DNA of 13,743 bases, taken from NCBI GenBank assembly GCA_020201295.1, contig JAIVHA010000011.1, positions 1-13,743 of the forward strand, read 5' to 3'. A program made the translations under genes and the position numbers. Position 1 is the first letter of the stretch; every line of letters starts with the position of its first letter. The notes beneath the pieces were generated by a model. It did no database searches, had not been told where the DNA came from, and saw nothing but the letters and a program-made list of their open reading frames with translations. Shown piece by piece: positions 6,841-12,984 of the stretch. This stretch comes from Lysobacteraceae bacterium (GTDB lineage: Bacteria > Pseudomonadota > Gammaproteobacteria > DSM-19610).

Positions 6841-6842
6841 GC

Positions 6843-7067
6843 TCAGCCGCCCACTTCGATGGTCAGGCGGATTTCCTCGCGGCCTTCCTCGATGGCCAGC
6901 ACCTTGTGGCCATGCACCTTGCACCAGGCGGGGATGTCATACACCACGCCAGGGTCGGTGGCGATCACCCGCAGCACGTCGCCGGGCGACAGCTTGGCCA
7001 CGGCGTCCTGGGTACGGATCACGGGCAGGGGACAGAGAATACGCCGCGCATCCAGTTCCTGCTCCAT
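6843..7067 (-). CDS. tusA: TusA/SirA-family sulfur-carrier protein
   Basis: A 74-residue cytosolic protein with the TusA signature LDARRILCPLPVIRTQ, in which C12 of the CPxP motif carries the persulfide sulfur. The body (GDVLRVIATDPG, then DIPAWCKVHGHKVLAIEE) fits the two-layer alpha/beta fold of the family. The ATG at 7067 overlaps the TGA of the upstream thiouridylase-like gene (TGATG), so it is probably translated by coupling; a GTG one codon earlier is an alternative start. Adjacency to a PP-loop thiolation enzyme suggests it donates sulfur for tRNA or cofactor thiolation. In sulfur oxidisers TusA relatives also serve dissimilatory sulfur transfer, but no dsr or hdr genes are here. The paralogue's exact partner is inference. 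Confidence 0.88.
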   Translation of the reverse strand: MEQELDARRILCPLPVIRTQDAVAKLSPGDVLRVIATDPGVVYDIPAWCKVHGHKVLAIEEGREEIRLTIEVGG

Positions 7068-8110
7068 CACAGGTACCAGGCCTTGGGGATATCGTCATTG
7101 TGCAGGGGTCGCACCTCCAGGGTACGCGGCGCGCCCTGGTTGTCATTGATTTCCACCTGTACCGCCTCGGCATCGCGGCCCTGGCTGAAGCGCGCCGTGA
7201 TGCGGGCCGCCAACTCCAGATCCTCGGCGCCGGCCTGCCCCTCGATGAGCACCATCGGCCCGCTGTGACTCAGCGTCTTCAGGTGGGTGAACTGCTTGCG
7301 ATAGCCTTCCAGAAAGCGGTTTTCGCCTTCCTCGCGGGCGATGATCAGTTTGAAGTACGGCTTCGGGCGCAGGTGCCGGCCGACCTTGAGCAGCATGATG
7401 TCATCCAGTTCGTAGTCGCGGCTGCCGCGATGCTGCCAGAGGTCGTTGAGCTTGACGGCGTAATTGGCGTCGGTGAGAAAACAGCAGCCGCCGGCCGGCT
7501 GGGCATAGTCCTCGAAGCCGAAGCGGGCGGCCAGGGCCATCTGCGGCTTGCGCGAACGGCCACTGAAATCATACAGCCGTGCCCGCTCCACCCAGCCTTC
7601 CCGCTCCGGTTTCGTCTCCGGCAGGTTCTTCGCGCACAGGGGCCGCAGCAGCAGGTCCTCGGCGCCCGATTCGCGCGCCACCACCGGCATGGTGCTCTTG
7701 CGCTGGGACATGGGGCGCTGGCCGATCACCTCGCCGGTGATGATGAAGTCGAAACCGTGTTCCTCGATCCACTGTTTCGCCTTGCCGACCATGAACACCT
7801 TGCAGTCGAGACAGGGGTTGAGGTTGGCGCCATACCCATGCTTGGGGTTGAGCAGGACCTGCTTGTATTCCTCGATGACGTCGACGATGTGCAGCTTGAT
7901 GCCGAGTTGTTCCGCCACCCACAGGGCGTTGTTGCGCTTGGGTCGGGCGCGATCCTTGGCGCGAATGGCGTGGGTATGTCCCTCGACGCAGAAACCGGTG
8001 AAGAAATTGATGCCTTCCACCTGCACGCCCTGCTCCTGCATCACGCGCGCGGCGAGCATGGAATCGAGGCCCCCGGAGATCAGGGCGATGGCTTTGCGGG
8101 GCTGGGTCAT
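7067..8110 (-). CDS. PP-loop tRNA thiolation-like protein (ThiI/MnmA-related)
   Basis: This 347-residue protein has an N-terminal PP-loop ATP pyrophosphatase domain: SGGLDS at 12-17 binds ATP, and ITGEVIGQRPMSQ (124-136) resembles the ThiI-type TGE.xGQ motif. Possible thiol-active cysteines are C100 and C103 (NPCLDCK, compare the NPDxxCN region of MnmA) and C209-C210 (GGCCFLTD). The C-terminal part (about 235-300, KPYFKLIIAREEGENRFLEG) resembles the DUF814/NFACT-R nucleic-acid binding module. It probably adenylates and thiolates a tRNA base using sulfur from the adjacent TusA; the target base is unknown. I chose the ATG at 8110 (MTQPRKAIALISGG): the frame is open to 8254, but that extension lies in a REP element. 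An extended -10 lies at 8146-8151. It leads the operon with tusA and the efflux remnant. Confidence 0.82.
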   Translation of the reverse strand: MTQPRKAIALISGGLDSMLAARVMQEQGVQVEGINFFTGFCVEGHTHAIRAKDRARPKRNNALWVAEQLGIKLHIVDVIEEYKQVLLNPKHGYGANLNPCLDCKVFMVGKAKQWIEEHGFDFIITGEVIGQRPMSQRKSTMPVVARESGAEDLLLRPLCAKNLPETKPEREGWVERARLYDFSGRSRKPQMALAARFGFEDYAQPAGGCCFLTDANYAVKLNDLWQHRGSRDYELDDIMLLKVGRHLRPKPYFKLIIAREEGENRFLEGYRKQFTHLKTLSHSGPMVLIEGQAGAEDLELAARITARFSQGRDAEAVQVEINDNQGAPRTLEVRPLHNDDIPKAWYL

Positions 8111-8145
8111 GGGCTGGGTGGCTCGGGAATGGTGCGCAAGCGTGT

Positions 8146-8151
8146 ATTCTA
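8146..8151 (-). promoter_or_regulatory. Extended -10 element for the thiouridylase-like operon
   Basis: The minus strand reads TTGCTAGAATAC: a TAGAAT hexamer preceded by TGC, an extended -10. It would start transcription near 8139, about 28 nt before the ATG at 8110. No clear -35 is visible, which extended -10 promoters tolerate. Confidence 0.5.
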
Positions 8152-8225
8152 GCAAGGCGGGATACGGGACGCACCGCGGATGACGCAGGCCCCCGTACGG
8201 CGCATCGCGGATGATGTTGGCCTCC

Positions 8226-8295
8226 GTAGGAGCGGCCTCTGGCCGCGAAGGCACGGCGGCGCTCCAGACGGTTCGCGGCCAGAGGCCGCTCCTAC
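8226..8295. repeat. REP pair between divergent operons
   Basis: A 70-bp inverted pair of GTAGGAGCGGCC-type REP units (stem GCGGCC, loop TCT, GGCCGC) with a 22-nt linker very like that of the tandem array (GGCACGGCGGCGCTCC). The flanks CCTC and GAGG extend the palindrome by a few bases. It sits between the promoters of the thiouridylase-like operon (-) and glyQ (+) and is translated only in spurious N-terminal extensions. Confidence 0.85.
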
Positions 8296-8328
8296 AGAGG
8301 CGCAGGAATCACCACCGCCTGGCGCCGC

Positions 8329-8358
8329 TTACATCCCCACCCCTAGCCGGGATATACT
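8329..8358 (+). promoter_or_regulatory. Putative glyQ promoter
   Basis: TATACT at 8353-8358 is a reasonable -10. TTACAT at 8329-8334, 18 bp upstream, is a weak -35. The start would be near 8365, giving a leader of about 30 nt before the TTG at 8396. No T-box is expected in this phylum and none is seen. Confidence 0.45.
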
Positions 8359-8395
8359 GCGGCCTCATTTTCCACCGGAAACAGCGGGTTTCGCC

Positions 8396-9319
8396 TTGAG
8401 CACCTCCAACCAGGATATCGACGTCTCCACCTTCCAGGGCCTGATCTTCGCCCTGCAGCGCTACTGGGCCGCGCAGGGCTGCGTGCTGCTGCAACCCTAC
8501 GACATGGAAGTGGGCGCCGGCACCTTTCACTCGGCCACCTTCCTGCGCTCCATCGGCCCCGAGCCCTGGGCGGTGGCCTATGTGCAGCCCTCGCGCCGGC
8601 CCACCGACGGCCGCTACGGCGAAAACCCCAACCGCCTGCAGCACTATTACCAGTTCCAGGTGCTCATCAAGCCTTCCCCCCTGGACATCCAGGAGCTGTA
8701 CCTGGGCTCCCTGCGCCACCTCGGCCTCGACCCGCTGGTGCACGACATCCGCTTCGTGGAGGACAACTGGGAATCCCCCACCCTGGGTGCCTGGGGCCTG
8801 GGCTGGGAGGTGTGGCTGAACGGCATGGAGGTCACCCAGTTCACCTATTTCCAGCAGGTGGGCGGCCTGGACTGCAAGCCCGTCAGCGGCGAGATCACCT
8901 ACGGCCTGGAACGTATCGCCATGTACCTGCAGGGCGTGGAGAGTGTCTTCGACCTGATCTGGACCCACACGCCCCACGGCACGGTGACCTATGGCGACGT
9001 GTTCCACCAGAACGAGGTGGAGATGTCCGCCTACAACTTCGAGCAGGCGGATACCGCCGGCCTGTTCCAGTGGTTCGACCACTGCGAGCAGGAAAGCACC
9101 AAGCTCATCGCAGCCAACCTGCCGCTGCCCGCCTATGAGCAGATGCTCAAGGCCTCGCACACCTTCAACCTGCTCGATGCGCGCAGCGCCATCTCGGTGA
9201 CCGAGCGCCAGCGCTTCATCCTGCGCGTGCGCGCCCTGGCCCGCGCCGTGGCCCAGGCCTATTACGAACGTCGTGAATCCCTCGGTTTCCCGCTCTGCAA
9301 GCAAGGGGGTGCCGCATGA
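8396..9319 (+). CDS. glyQ: Glycyl-tRNA synthetase alpha subunit
   Basis: Catalytic subunit of the alpha2-beta2 bacterial GlyRS, which charges tRNA-Gly; 307 residues (E. coli 303). The sequence follows the family closely: TFQGLIFALQRYWAAQGC, DMEVGAGTFH, YVQPSRRPTDGRYGENPNRL, NWESPTLGAWGLGWEVWLNG, GEITYGLERIAMY, YGDVFHQNEVE and LLDARSAISVTERQR. The likely start is TTG at 8396 (residues LSTSNQDIDVSTFQG): no ATG or GTG fits the family N-terminus, and the open frame upstream to 8180 only translates a REP element and the promoter. The ribosome site is weak (GCGGG). The TGA at 9317-9319 overlaps an ATG at 9316, the ancestral ATGA junction with glyS, now separated from glyS by a small insertion. Confidence 0.96.
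   Translation: MSTSNQDIDVSTFQGLIFALQRYWAAQGCVLLQPYDMEVGAGTFHSATFLRSIGPEPWAVAYVQPSRRPTDGRYGENPNRLQHYYQFQVLIKPSPLDIQELYLGSLRHLGLDPLVHDIRFVEDNWESPTLGAWGLGWEVWLNGMEVTQFTYFQQVGGLDCKPVSGEITYGLERIAMYLQGVESVFDLIWTHTPHGTVTYGDVFHQNEVEMSAYNFEQADTAGLFQWFDHCEQESTKLIAANLPLPAYEQMLKASHTFNLLDARSAISVTERQRFILRVRALARAVAQAYYERRESLGFPLCKQGGAA
9306..9319. repeat. Left 14-bp target-site duplication
   Basis: GGGGTGCCGCATGA, identical to 9452-9465. It contains the glyQ stop and the original glyS start as an ATGA overlap, together with the GGGGTG ribosome site of glyS. Terminal inverted repeats of the inserted element start at the next base. Confidence 0.85.
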
Positions 9320-9465
9320 ATGGCACTGGCTTCAGTGTCGTCATCCCTGCGAAGGCGGGGATCCATCGTCTGTTTGGCGCCGCCAGGCACTGGATTCCCG
9401 CCTACGCGGGAATGACGGAGAGGCCCGGATCCGGCTTGATTCAGCGCCATCGGGGTGCCGCATGA
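9316..9465 (+). CDS. 49-residue ORF bridging glyQ and glyS across the insertion
   Basis: The ATG at 9316 was the glyS start before the insertion and keeps its GGGGTG ribosome site. Reading on, it passes through the element without a stop (MNGTGFSVVIPAKAGIH, then WIPAYAGMTE) and ends at TGA 9463-9465, which overlaps the present glyS ATG at 9462. The ORF therefore overlaps glyQ by ATGA at one end and glyS by ATGA at the other. The peptide is just translated repeat sequence and is unlikely to have a function of its own, but ribosome passage over it may preserve translational coupling. Translation is unproven. Confidence 0.4.
   Translation: MNGTGFSVVIPAKAGIHRLFGAARHWIPAYAGMTERPGSGLIQRHRGAA
9320..9451. 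mobile_element. MITE-like palindromic element inserted between glyQ and glyS
   Basis: A 132-bp insert with terminal inverted repeats ATGGCACTG (9320-9328) and CAGCGCCAT (9442-9450), 8 of 9 matching, and inner inverted arms CGTCATCCCTGCG (9339-9351) and CGCGGGAATGACG (9405-9417). The right inner arm contains a perfect hairpin ATTCCCGC-CTAC-GCGGGAAT (9394-9413), the widespread proteobacterial/dRS3-like ATTCCCGC repeat. It is flanked by a 14-bp direct repeat. It encodes no transposase, so it would have moved in trans. The duplicated bases indicate a real insertion event rather than a diverged spacer. Confidence 0.82.
9452..9465. repeat. Right 14-bp target-site duplication (present glyS ribosome site and start)
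   Basis: GGGGTGCCGCATGA, the second copy of 9306-9319. It supplies GGGGTG five nt before the ATG at 9462, so glyS keeps its own initiation signals after the insertion. Confidence 0.85.
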
Positions 9466-11537
9466 GCGCGCGCCGTGACCTGCTGGTCGAGATCGGCACC
9501 GAGGAATTGCCGCCCAAGGCCCTGCGGCGCCTGTCCGAGGCCTTCGCCAGCGGCCTGCGCCAGGGCCTGAGCGACGCCGCCCTGGCACCCGAGGCCTTGC
9601 AGGCCTTCGCGGCGCCGCGGCGCCTGGCGCTGCTGATCCGGGGTGTACCGGAACAGCAGCCGGACCGGGGGAACCTGCGCCGCGGCCCGGCCATGACCGC
9701 CGCCTTCGACGGCGAGGGCAATGCCACCAAGGCGGCGCAGGGCTTCGCCGCCTCCTGTGGCGTGACGGTGGAGGAACTGGACCAGCTGGAGACCGACAAG
9801 GGCAGTTTTCTCGCTTACCGCGCGGTGGAGCCGGGCCAGCCGGCCGGCGACCTGATTCCGGACCTGGTGCGCAAGGCGCTGGCCGGCCTGCCCATTCCCA
9901 AGCGCATGCGCTGGGGCGCCGGCACGGACGAGTTCGTGCGCCCGGTGCACTGGGTGGTGCTGCTGTTCGGCGACCAGGTGATCGAGGCCGAGATCCTCGG
10001 CGCCACGGCCGGACGCGAGACCCGTGGCCACCGCTTCCATCACCCCGATCCCCTGTACCTGGCGGAGCCCGCGGCCTATGGCCCGCTGCTCGCCACCGAG
10101 GGCCATGTGCTGGCGGACCTGGACGCGCGTCGCGAGGCCGTCCGCGCCCAGGTGCTGGAGGCGGGGGAACGCCTCGGTGGTCGCGCCCTGGTGAACGACG
10201 ACCTGCTCGACGAGGTCACCGCCCTGGTGGAATGGCCGGTGGCCGTCAGCGGCCGCTTCGACACCCGCTTCCTGGAGGTGCCCGCCGAGGCGCTGATCTC
10301 CAGCATGCAGGATCACCAGAAGTACTTCCCCGTGGTGGACCATGAGGGCCGGCTGCTGCCCCATTTCATCACCGTTGCCAATATCGAGAGCCATGACGTG
10401 GAACAGGTGCGCGCCGGCAACGAACGGGTGATCCGCCCGCGCCTGGCCGACGCCGCTTTCTTCTGGGCGCAGGACCGCAAGCAACGCCTGGAAGACCGTA
10501 TCCCGCGCCTCGAGACCATGGTGTTCCAGCAGCGCCTGGGCACCCTGGCGGACAAGCAGCAACGGGTGGCGGAACTGGCCGGCCACATCGCCGCCGCCAT
10601 CGGCGGCAACGCCGACCTGGCGCGTCGCGCCGCCGCCCTGGCCAAGTGCGACCTGGTCACCCAGATGGTGTTCGAGTTCCCCGAGCTGCAGGGCATCATG
10701 GGCCGCTACTACGCCGGCCACGACGGCGAGCCGGAGGAGGTGGCCGTCGCCCTGGACGAGCAGTACCGGCCGCGTTTCGCCGGCGACGACCTGCCCGCCC
10801 ATGTCACCGGCCAGGCCCTGGCCCTGGCGGACCGGCTCGATTCCCTGGTGGGCATCTTCGCCATCGGCCAGCCACCCAGCGGCGACAAGGACCCCTTCGG
10901 CCTGCGTCGCGCCGCCCTGGGGGTGCTGCGCATCCTCATCGAGGGCGAGCGCGACCTGGACCTGCATGCCTTGCTGGCGCGCGCCGCCGAGCTGCTGCCC
11001 GCCGACCTGAAGGCCGGCCAGGTGGTGGATGCCGTATTCGACTATATGATGGAACGGCTGCGCGGCTATTATGCGGACAGCGGCATCGCCATCGACACCT
11101 TCGATGCCGTGCTGGCGCGCCGCCCCACCCGGCCGCTGGATTTCCAGCAGCGCCTGCGAGCCGTGGAGGAGTTCCGCCAGCTGGCGGAGTCGCCCAGCCT
11201 GGCCGCCGCCAACAAGCGCATCCGCAATATCCTGCGCAAGACGGAGGAGGCCATCCCGGATCGTATCGACGCGGGGCTGCTGCGCGAGGACGCGGAACGG
11301 GAACTGGCGCAGGCCCTGGACGGCCTGGCCACCAGCGTCGGGGCACAGTTCGACGCCGGCCAGTACACGGAAGGCCTGCGGCGCCTGGCCGCCCTGCGCG
11401 CGCCCGTGGATCGCTTCTTCGATGAGGTGATGGTGATGGCGGAAGAACCCGGGCTGCGCGCCAACCGCCTGGCCCTGCTGGGTTCCCTGGAAGCGCTGTT
11501 CCTGCGGGTGGCGGATCTGTCGCGGCTGCAGGGGTAA
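9462..11537 (+). CDS. glyS: Glycyl-tRNA synthetase beta subunit
   Basis: The tRNA-binding subunit of alpha2-beta2 GlyRS, needed with GlyQ for charging; 691 residues (E. coli 689). The N-terminus RDLLVEIGTEELPPKAL is diagnostic. Further family blocks are RMRWG...FVRPVHWVVLLFG (about 147-170), the region around SSMQDHQKYFPV (about 284-295), FPELQGIMGRYYA (about 405-417) in the HD-like domain, IGQPPSGDKDPFGLRRAALG (467-486) and a C-terminal DALR-like anticodon-binding domain ending FFDEVMVMAEEPGLRANRLALL. The start ATG is set by the family N-terminus and by the ribosome site in the duplicated 14-mer. It is separated from glyQ by the 132-bp element, so the ancestral overlap is broken. The TAA at 11535-11537 is only 10 bp from the first REP unit of the tandem array. 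Confidence 0.96.
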   Translation: MSARRDLLVEIGTEELPPKALRRLSEAFASGLRQGLSDAALAPEALQAFAAPRRLALLIRGVPEQQPDRGNLRRGPAMTAAFDGEGNATKAAQGFAASCGVTVEELDQLETDKGSFLAYRAVEPGQPAGDLIPDLVRKALAGLPIPKRMRWGAGTDEFVRPVHWVVLLFGDQVIEAEILGATAGRETRGHRFHHPDPLYLAEPAAYGPLLATEGHVLADLDARREAVRAQVLEAGERLGGRALVNDDLLDEVTALVEWPVAVSGRFDTRFLEVPAEALISSMQDHQKYFPVVDHEGRLLPHFITVANIESHDVEQVRAGNERVIRPRLADAAFFWAQDRKQRLEDRIPRLETMVFQQRLGTLADKQQRVAELAGHIAAAIGGNADLARRAAALAKCDLVTQMVFEFPELQGIMGRYYAGHDGEPEEVAVALDEQYRPRFAGDDLPAHVTGQALALADRLDSLVGIFAIGQPPSGDKDPFGLRRAALGVLRILIEGERDLDLHALLARAAELLPADLKAGQVVDAVFDYMMERLRGYYADSGIAIDTFDAVLARRPTRPLDFQQRLRAVEEFRQLAESPSLAAANKRIRNILRKTEEAIPDRIDAGLLREDAERELAQALDGLATSVGAQFDAGQYTEGLRRLAALRAPVDRFFDEVMVMAEEPGLRANRLALLGSLEALFLRVADLSRLQG

Positions 11538-11547
11538 ACCGCCCCCT

Positions 11548-12067
11548 GTAGGAGCGGGCTCTGCCCGCGAAGGCACGGTGGTGCTACAGATGGTTCGCGG
11601 CCAGAGGCCGCTCCTACAGGTGCCCGGGTACCCACCCGTAGGAGCGGGCTCTGCCCGCGAAGGCACGGTGGTGCTACAGACGGTTCGCGGCCAGAGGCCG
11701 CTCCTACAGGTGCCCGGGTACCCACCTGTAGGAGCGGGCTCTGCCCGCGAAGGCACGGTGGTGCTACAGACGGTTCGCGGCCAGAGGCCGCTCCTACAGG
11801 TGCACGGATACCCACCCGTAGGAGCGGGCTCTGCCCGCGAAGGCACGGTGGTGCTACAGACGGTTCGCGGCCAGAGGCCGGTCCTACAGGTGCACGGATA
11901 CCCACCCGTAGGAGCGGGCTCTGCCCGCGAAGGCACGGTGGTGCTACAAATGGTTCGCGGCCAGAGGCCGCTCCTACGGGTGCCCGGGTACCCACCCGTA
12001 GGAGCGGGCTCTGCCCGCGAAGGCACGGTGGTACTACAGACGGTTCGCGGGCAGAGCCCGCTCCTAC
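11548..12067. repeat. Tandem array of six REP pairs, 90-bp period
   Basis: Units begin with GTAGGAGCGGGCTC at 11548, 11638, 11728, 11818, 11908 and 11998. Each is a 70-bp inverted pair: a left REP with stem GCGGGC/GCCCGC, a 22-nt linker (GGCACGGTGGTGCTACAGAYGG) and a right REP that read in reverse has stem GCGGCC/GGCCGC. Units are joined by a 20-bp spacer that varies between AGGTGCCCGGGTACCCACCC and a form with GTGCACGGATACC. The last unit instead ends with a GGGC-type right arm (GGGCAGAGCCC), and unit 4 has one stem mismatch at 11881. Near-identity of copies implies recent unit-by-unit expansion. The array fills nearly all of the 559 bp between glyS and the MazG-like gene and may be a transcript boundary. 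Confidence 0.95.
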
Positions 12068-12096
12068 ACACGACCAACCATCGCGAGGTGATCAGC

Positions 12097-12432
12097 ATGA
12101 ACCAACCGGATTCCTACCAGGCCATGCTGGAGGCCGTGCAGGCCTTCCACACCAAGCATGACTTCAAGCACACCGGCGGCGAGGAGCTGAACTACCGCAT
12201 CGCCCTCATGGCCGAGGAACTGGGCGAGATCTCCTCCTGCGTGACCAAGGGCAAGCGCAAGGAGATGCTGGCGGAGGAGGTGGCGGACCTGTTCATCCTG
12301 CTCCTCGGCACCGCCATCGCCGCCGACTTCGACCTCAAGACGGCCTTCTGGGACAAGCTGGACAAGCTGATGCAGCGTGAGTCGCGCATGGTCAACGGCC
12401 GCATCCGGGTGTCCGAATTCCGGGGCATGTGA
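12097..12432 (+). CDS. MazG-like nucleotide pyrophosphohydrolase
   Basis: A 111-residue all-alpha NTP pyrophosphatase-like protein. It carries the MazG/dUTPase-type metal motif E-E-x2-E (E40, E41, E44 in MAEELGEISS) followed by E-x2-D (E61, D64 in AEEVADLFILLL), which bind Mg2+ for hydrolysis of (d)NTPs to monophosphates. The length is that of single-domain MazG-like house-cleaning enzymes rather than full two-domain MazG. The substrate cannot be told from sequence. The start ATG at 12097 has a good ribosome site (GAGGTGA, 5 nt upstream); the frame is open upstream through the whole REP array, but that reads repeat sequence only. The gmhB-like gene starts 3 bp after its stop, so the two are probably co-transcribed and coupled. 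Confidence 0.85.
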   Translation: MNQPDSYQAMLEAVQAFHTKHDFKHTGGEELNYRIALMAEELGEISSCVTKGKRKEMLAEEVADLFILLLGTAIAADFDLKTAFWDKLDKLMQRESRMVNGRIRVSEFRGM

Positions 12433-12435
12433 ACG

Positions 12436-12984
12436 ATGAAACTGGTCATTCTGGAACGCGAAGGGGTCATAGACCAGGACAGCGGCGCACAGGCGGACGC
12501 CGACTGGCAGGCCCTGCCCGGCAGCCTCGATGCCATCGCCCGGCTCAACCGGGCCGGCTACCGGGTGGCGGTCATCAGCCAGCCAGTAGACGACGGACGT
12601 CCCGATCCGGCCCAGCTCCAGCACCGGCAACGGACGCTGAGCCTGGCCGTTGCCGAGGCCGGCGGGGTGCTGGAAGGGGTGTATTTCTGCCCCCATGGCC
12701 GGGAGCAGGACTGCGACTGTCGACTGCCGGCACCCGGCCTGTTCGAGGACCTGGCGCAGCGCCACCGCGCCGAGTTGCGCGGCGTTCTCGCCATCGGCGA
12801 TGGCGCCGACTTCCTGCGCGCCGCCGCCACGGCCGGGGCCGACCCGGTACTGGTCCGTACCGGCCGGGGAGAACAAACCCTGGCCGATCTCGGCCACGAT
12901 GCCCCCGTGATGCGTTTCAGCGACCTGGCGCGGGTGGTGGACCTGTTGTTGCAGGACCCGGCCAAACAGGAAGCCACCCCGTGA
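12436..12984 (+). CDS. gmhB: GmhB-family HAD protein lacking catalytic residues
   Basis: A 182-residue homologue of D-glycero-beta-D-manno-heptose 1,7-bisphosphate 7-phosphatase, which makes the ADP-heptose precursor for LPS core. The zinc-binding loop is complete (C85-P-H87, C93, C95 in CPHGREQDCDCR), and the overall pattern and position next to glyS and plsC match Pseudomonas gmhB. The catalytic motifs do not match: DRDGVI is EREGVI (nucleophile and acid/base Asp both Glu, E7 and E9); motif II TNQSG is SQPVD (48-52); the phosphate-binding Lys of CRKP is Leu (CRLP, L97); and of the motif IV aspartates the first, D122, is kept while the second is shifted by one (D125). The frame is intact. 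It probably is a pseudophosphatase or has a changed function; the genuine GmhB may be elsewhere. Its start follows the MazG-like stop by 3 bp; its TGA overlaps the next gene's GTG. Confidence 0.85.
   Translation: MKLVILEREGVIDQDSGAQADADWQALPGSLDAIARLNRAGYRVAVISQPVDDGRPDPAQLQHRQRTLSLAVAEAGGVLEGVYFCPHGREQDCDCRLPAPGLFEDLAQRHRAELRGVLAIGDGADFLRAAATAGADPVLVRTGRGEQTLADLGHDAPVMRFSDLARVVDLLLQDPAKQEATP

Noticed and set aside
8111..8254. N-terminal extension of the thiouridylase-like gene to 8254
   Set aside because: The extra residues translate a REP arm and the promoter region; the family-like sequence begins at MTQPRKAIALISGG.
8180..8395. ATG start of glyQ at 8180
   Set aside because: The 72 extra residues translate the REP pair and the promoter; the family N-terminus fits the TTG at 8396.
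11548..12067. CRISPR-like array
   Set aside because: The repeated part is 70 bp and built of two hairpins, and the 20-bp spacers are nearly identical, so there are no unique spacers and no cas genes nearby.
9441..12098. Very long minus-strand frame of 885 codons across glyS and the REP array
   Set aside because: It is the antisense of glyS, which has clear family-wide similarity, joined to repeat sequence that is open in several frames. Its composition (Gln/His/Gly-rich) is typical of an antisense shadow in GC-rich DNA.
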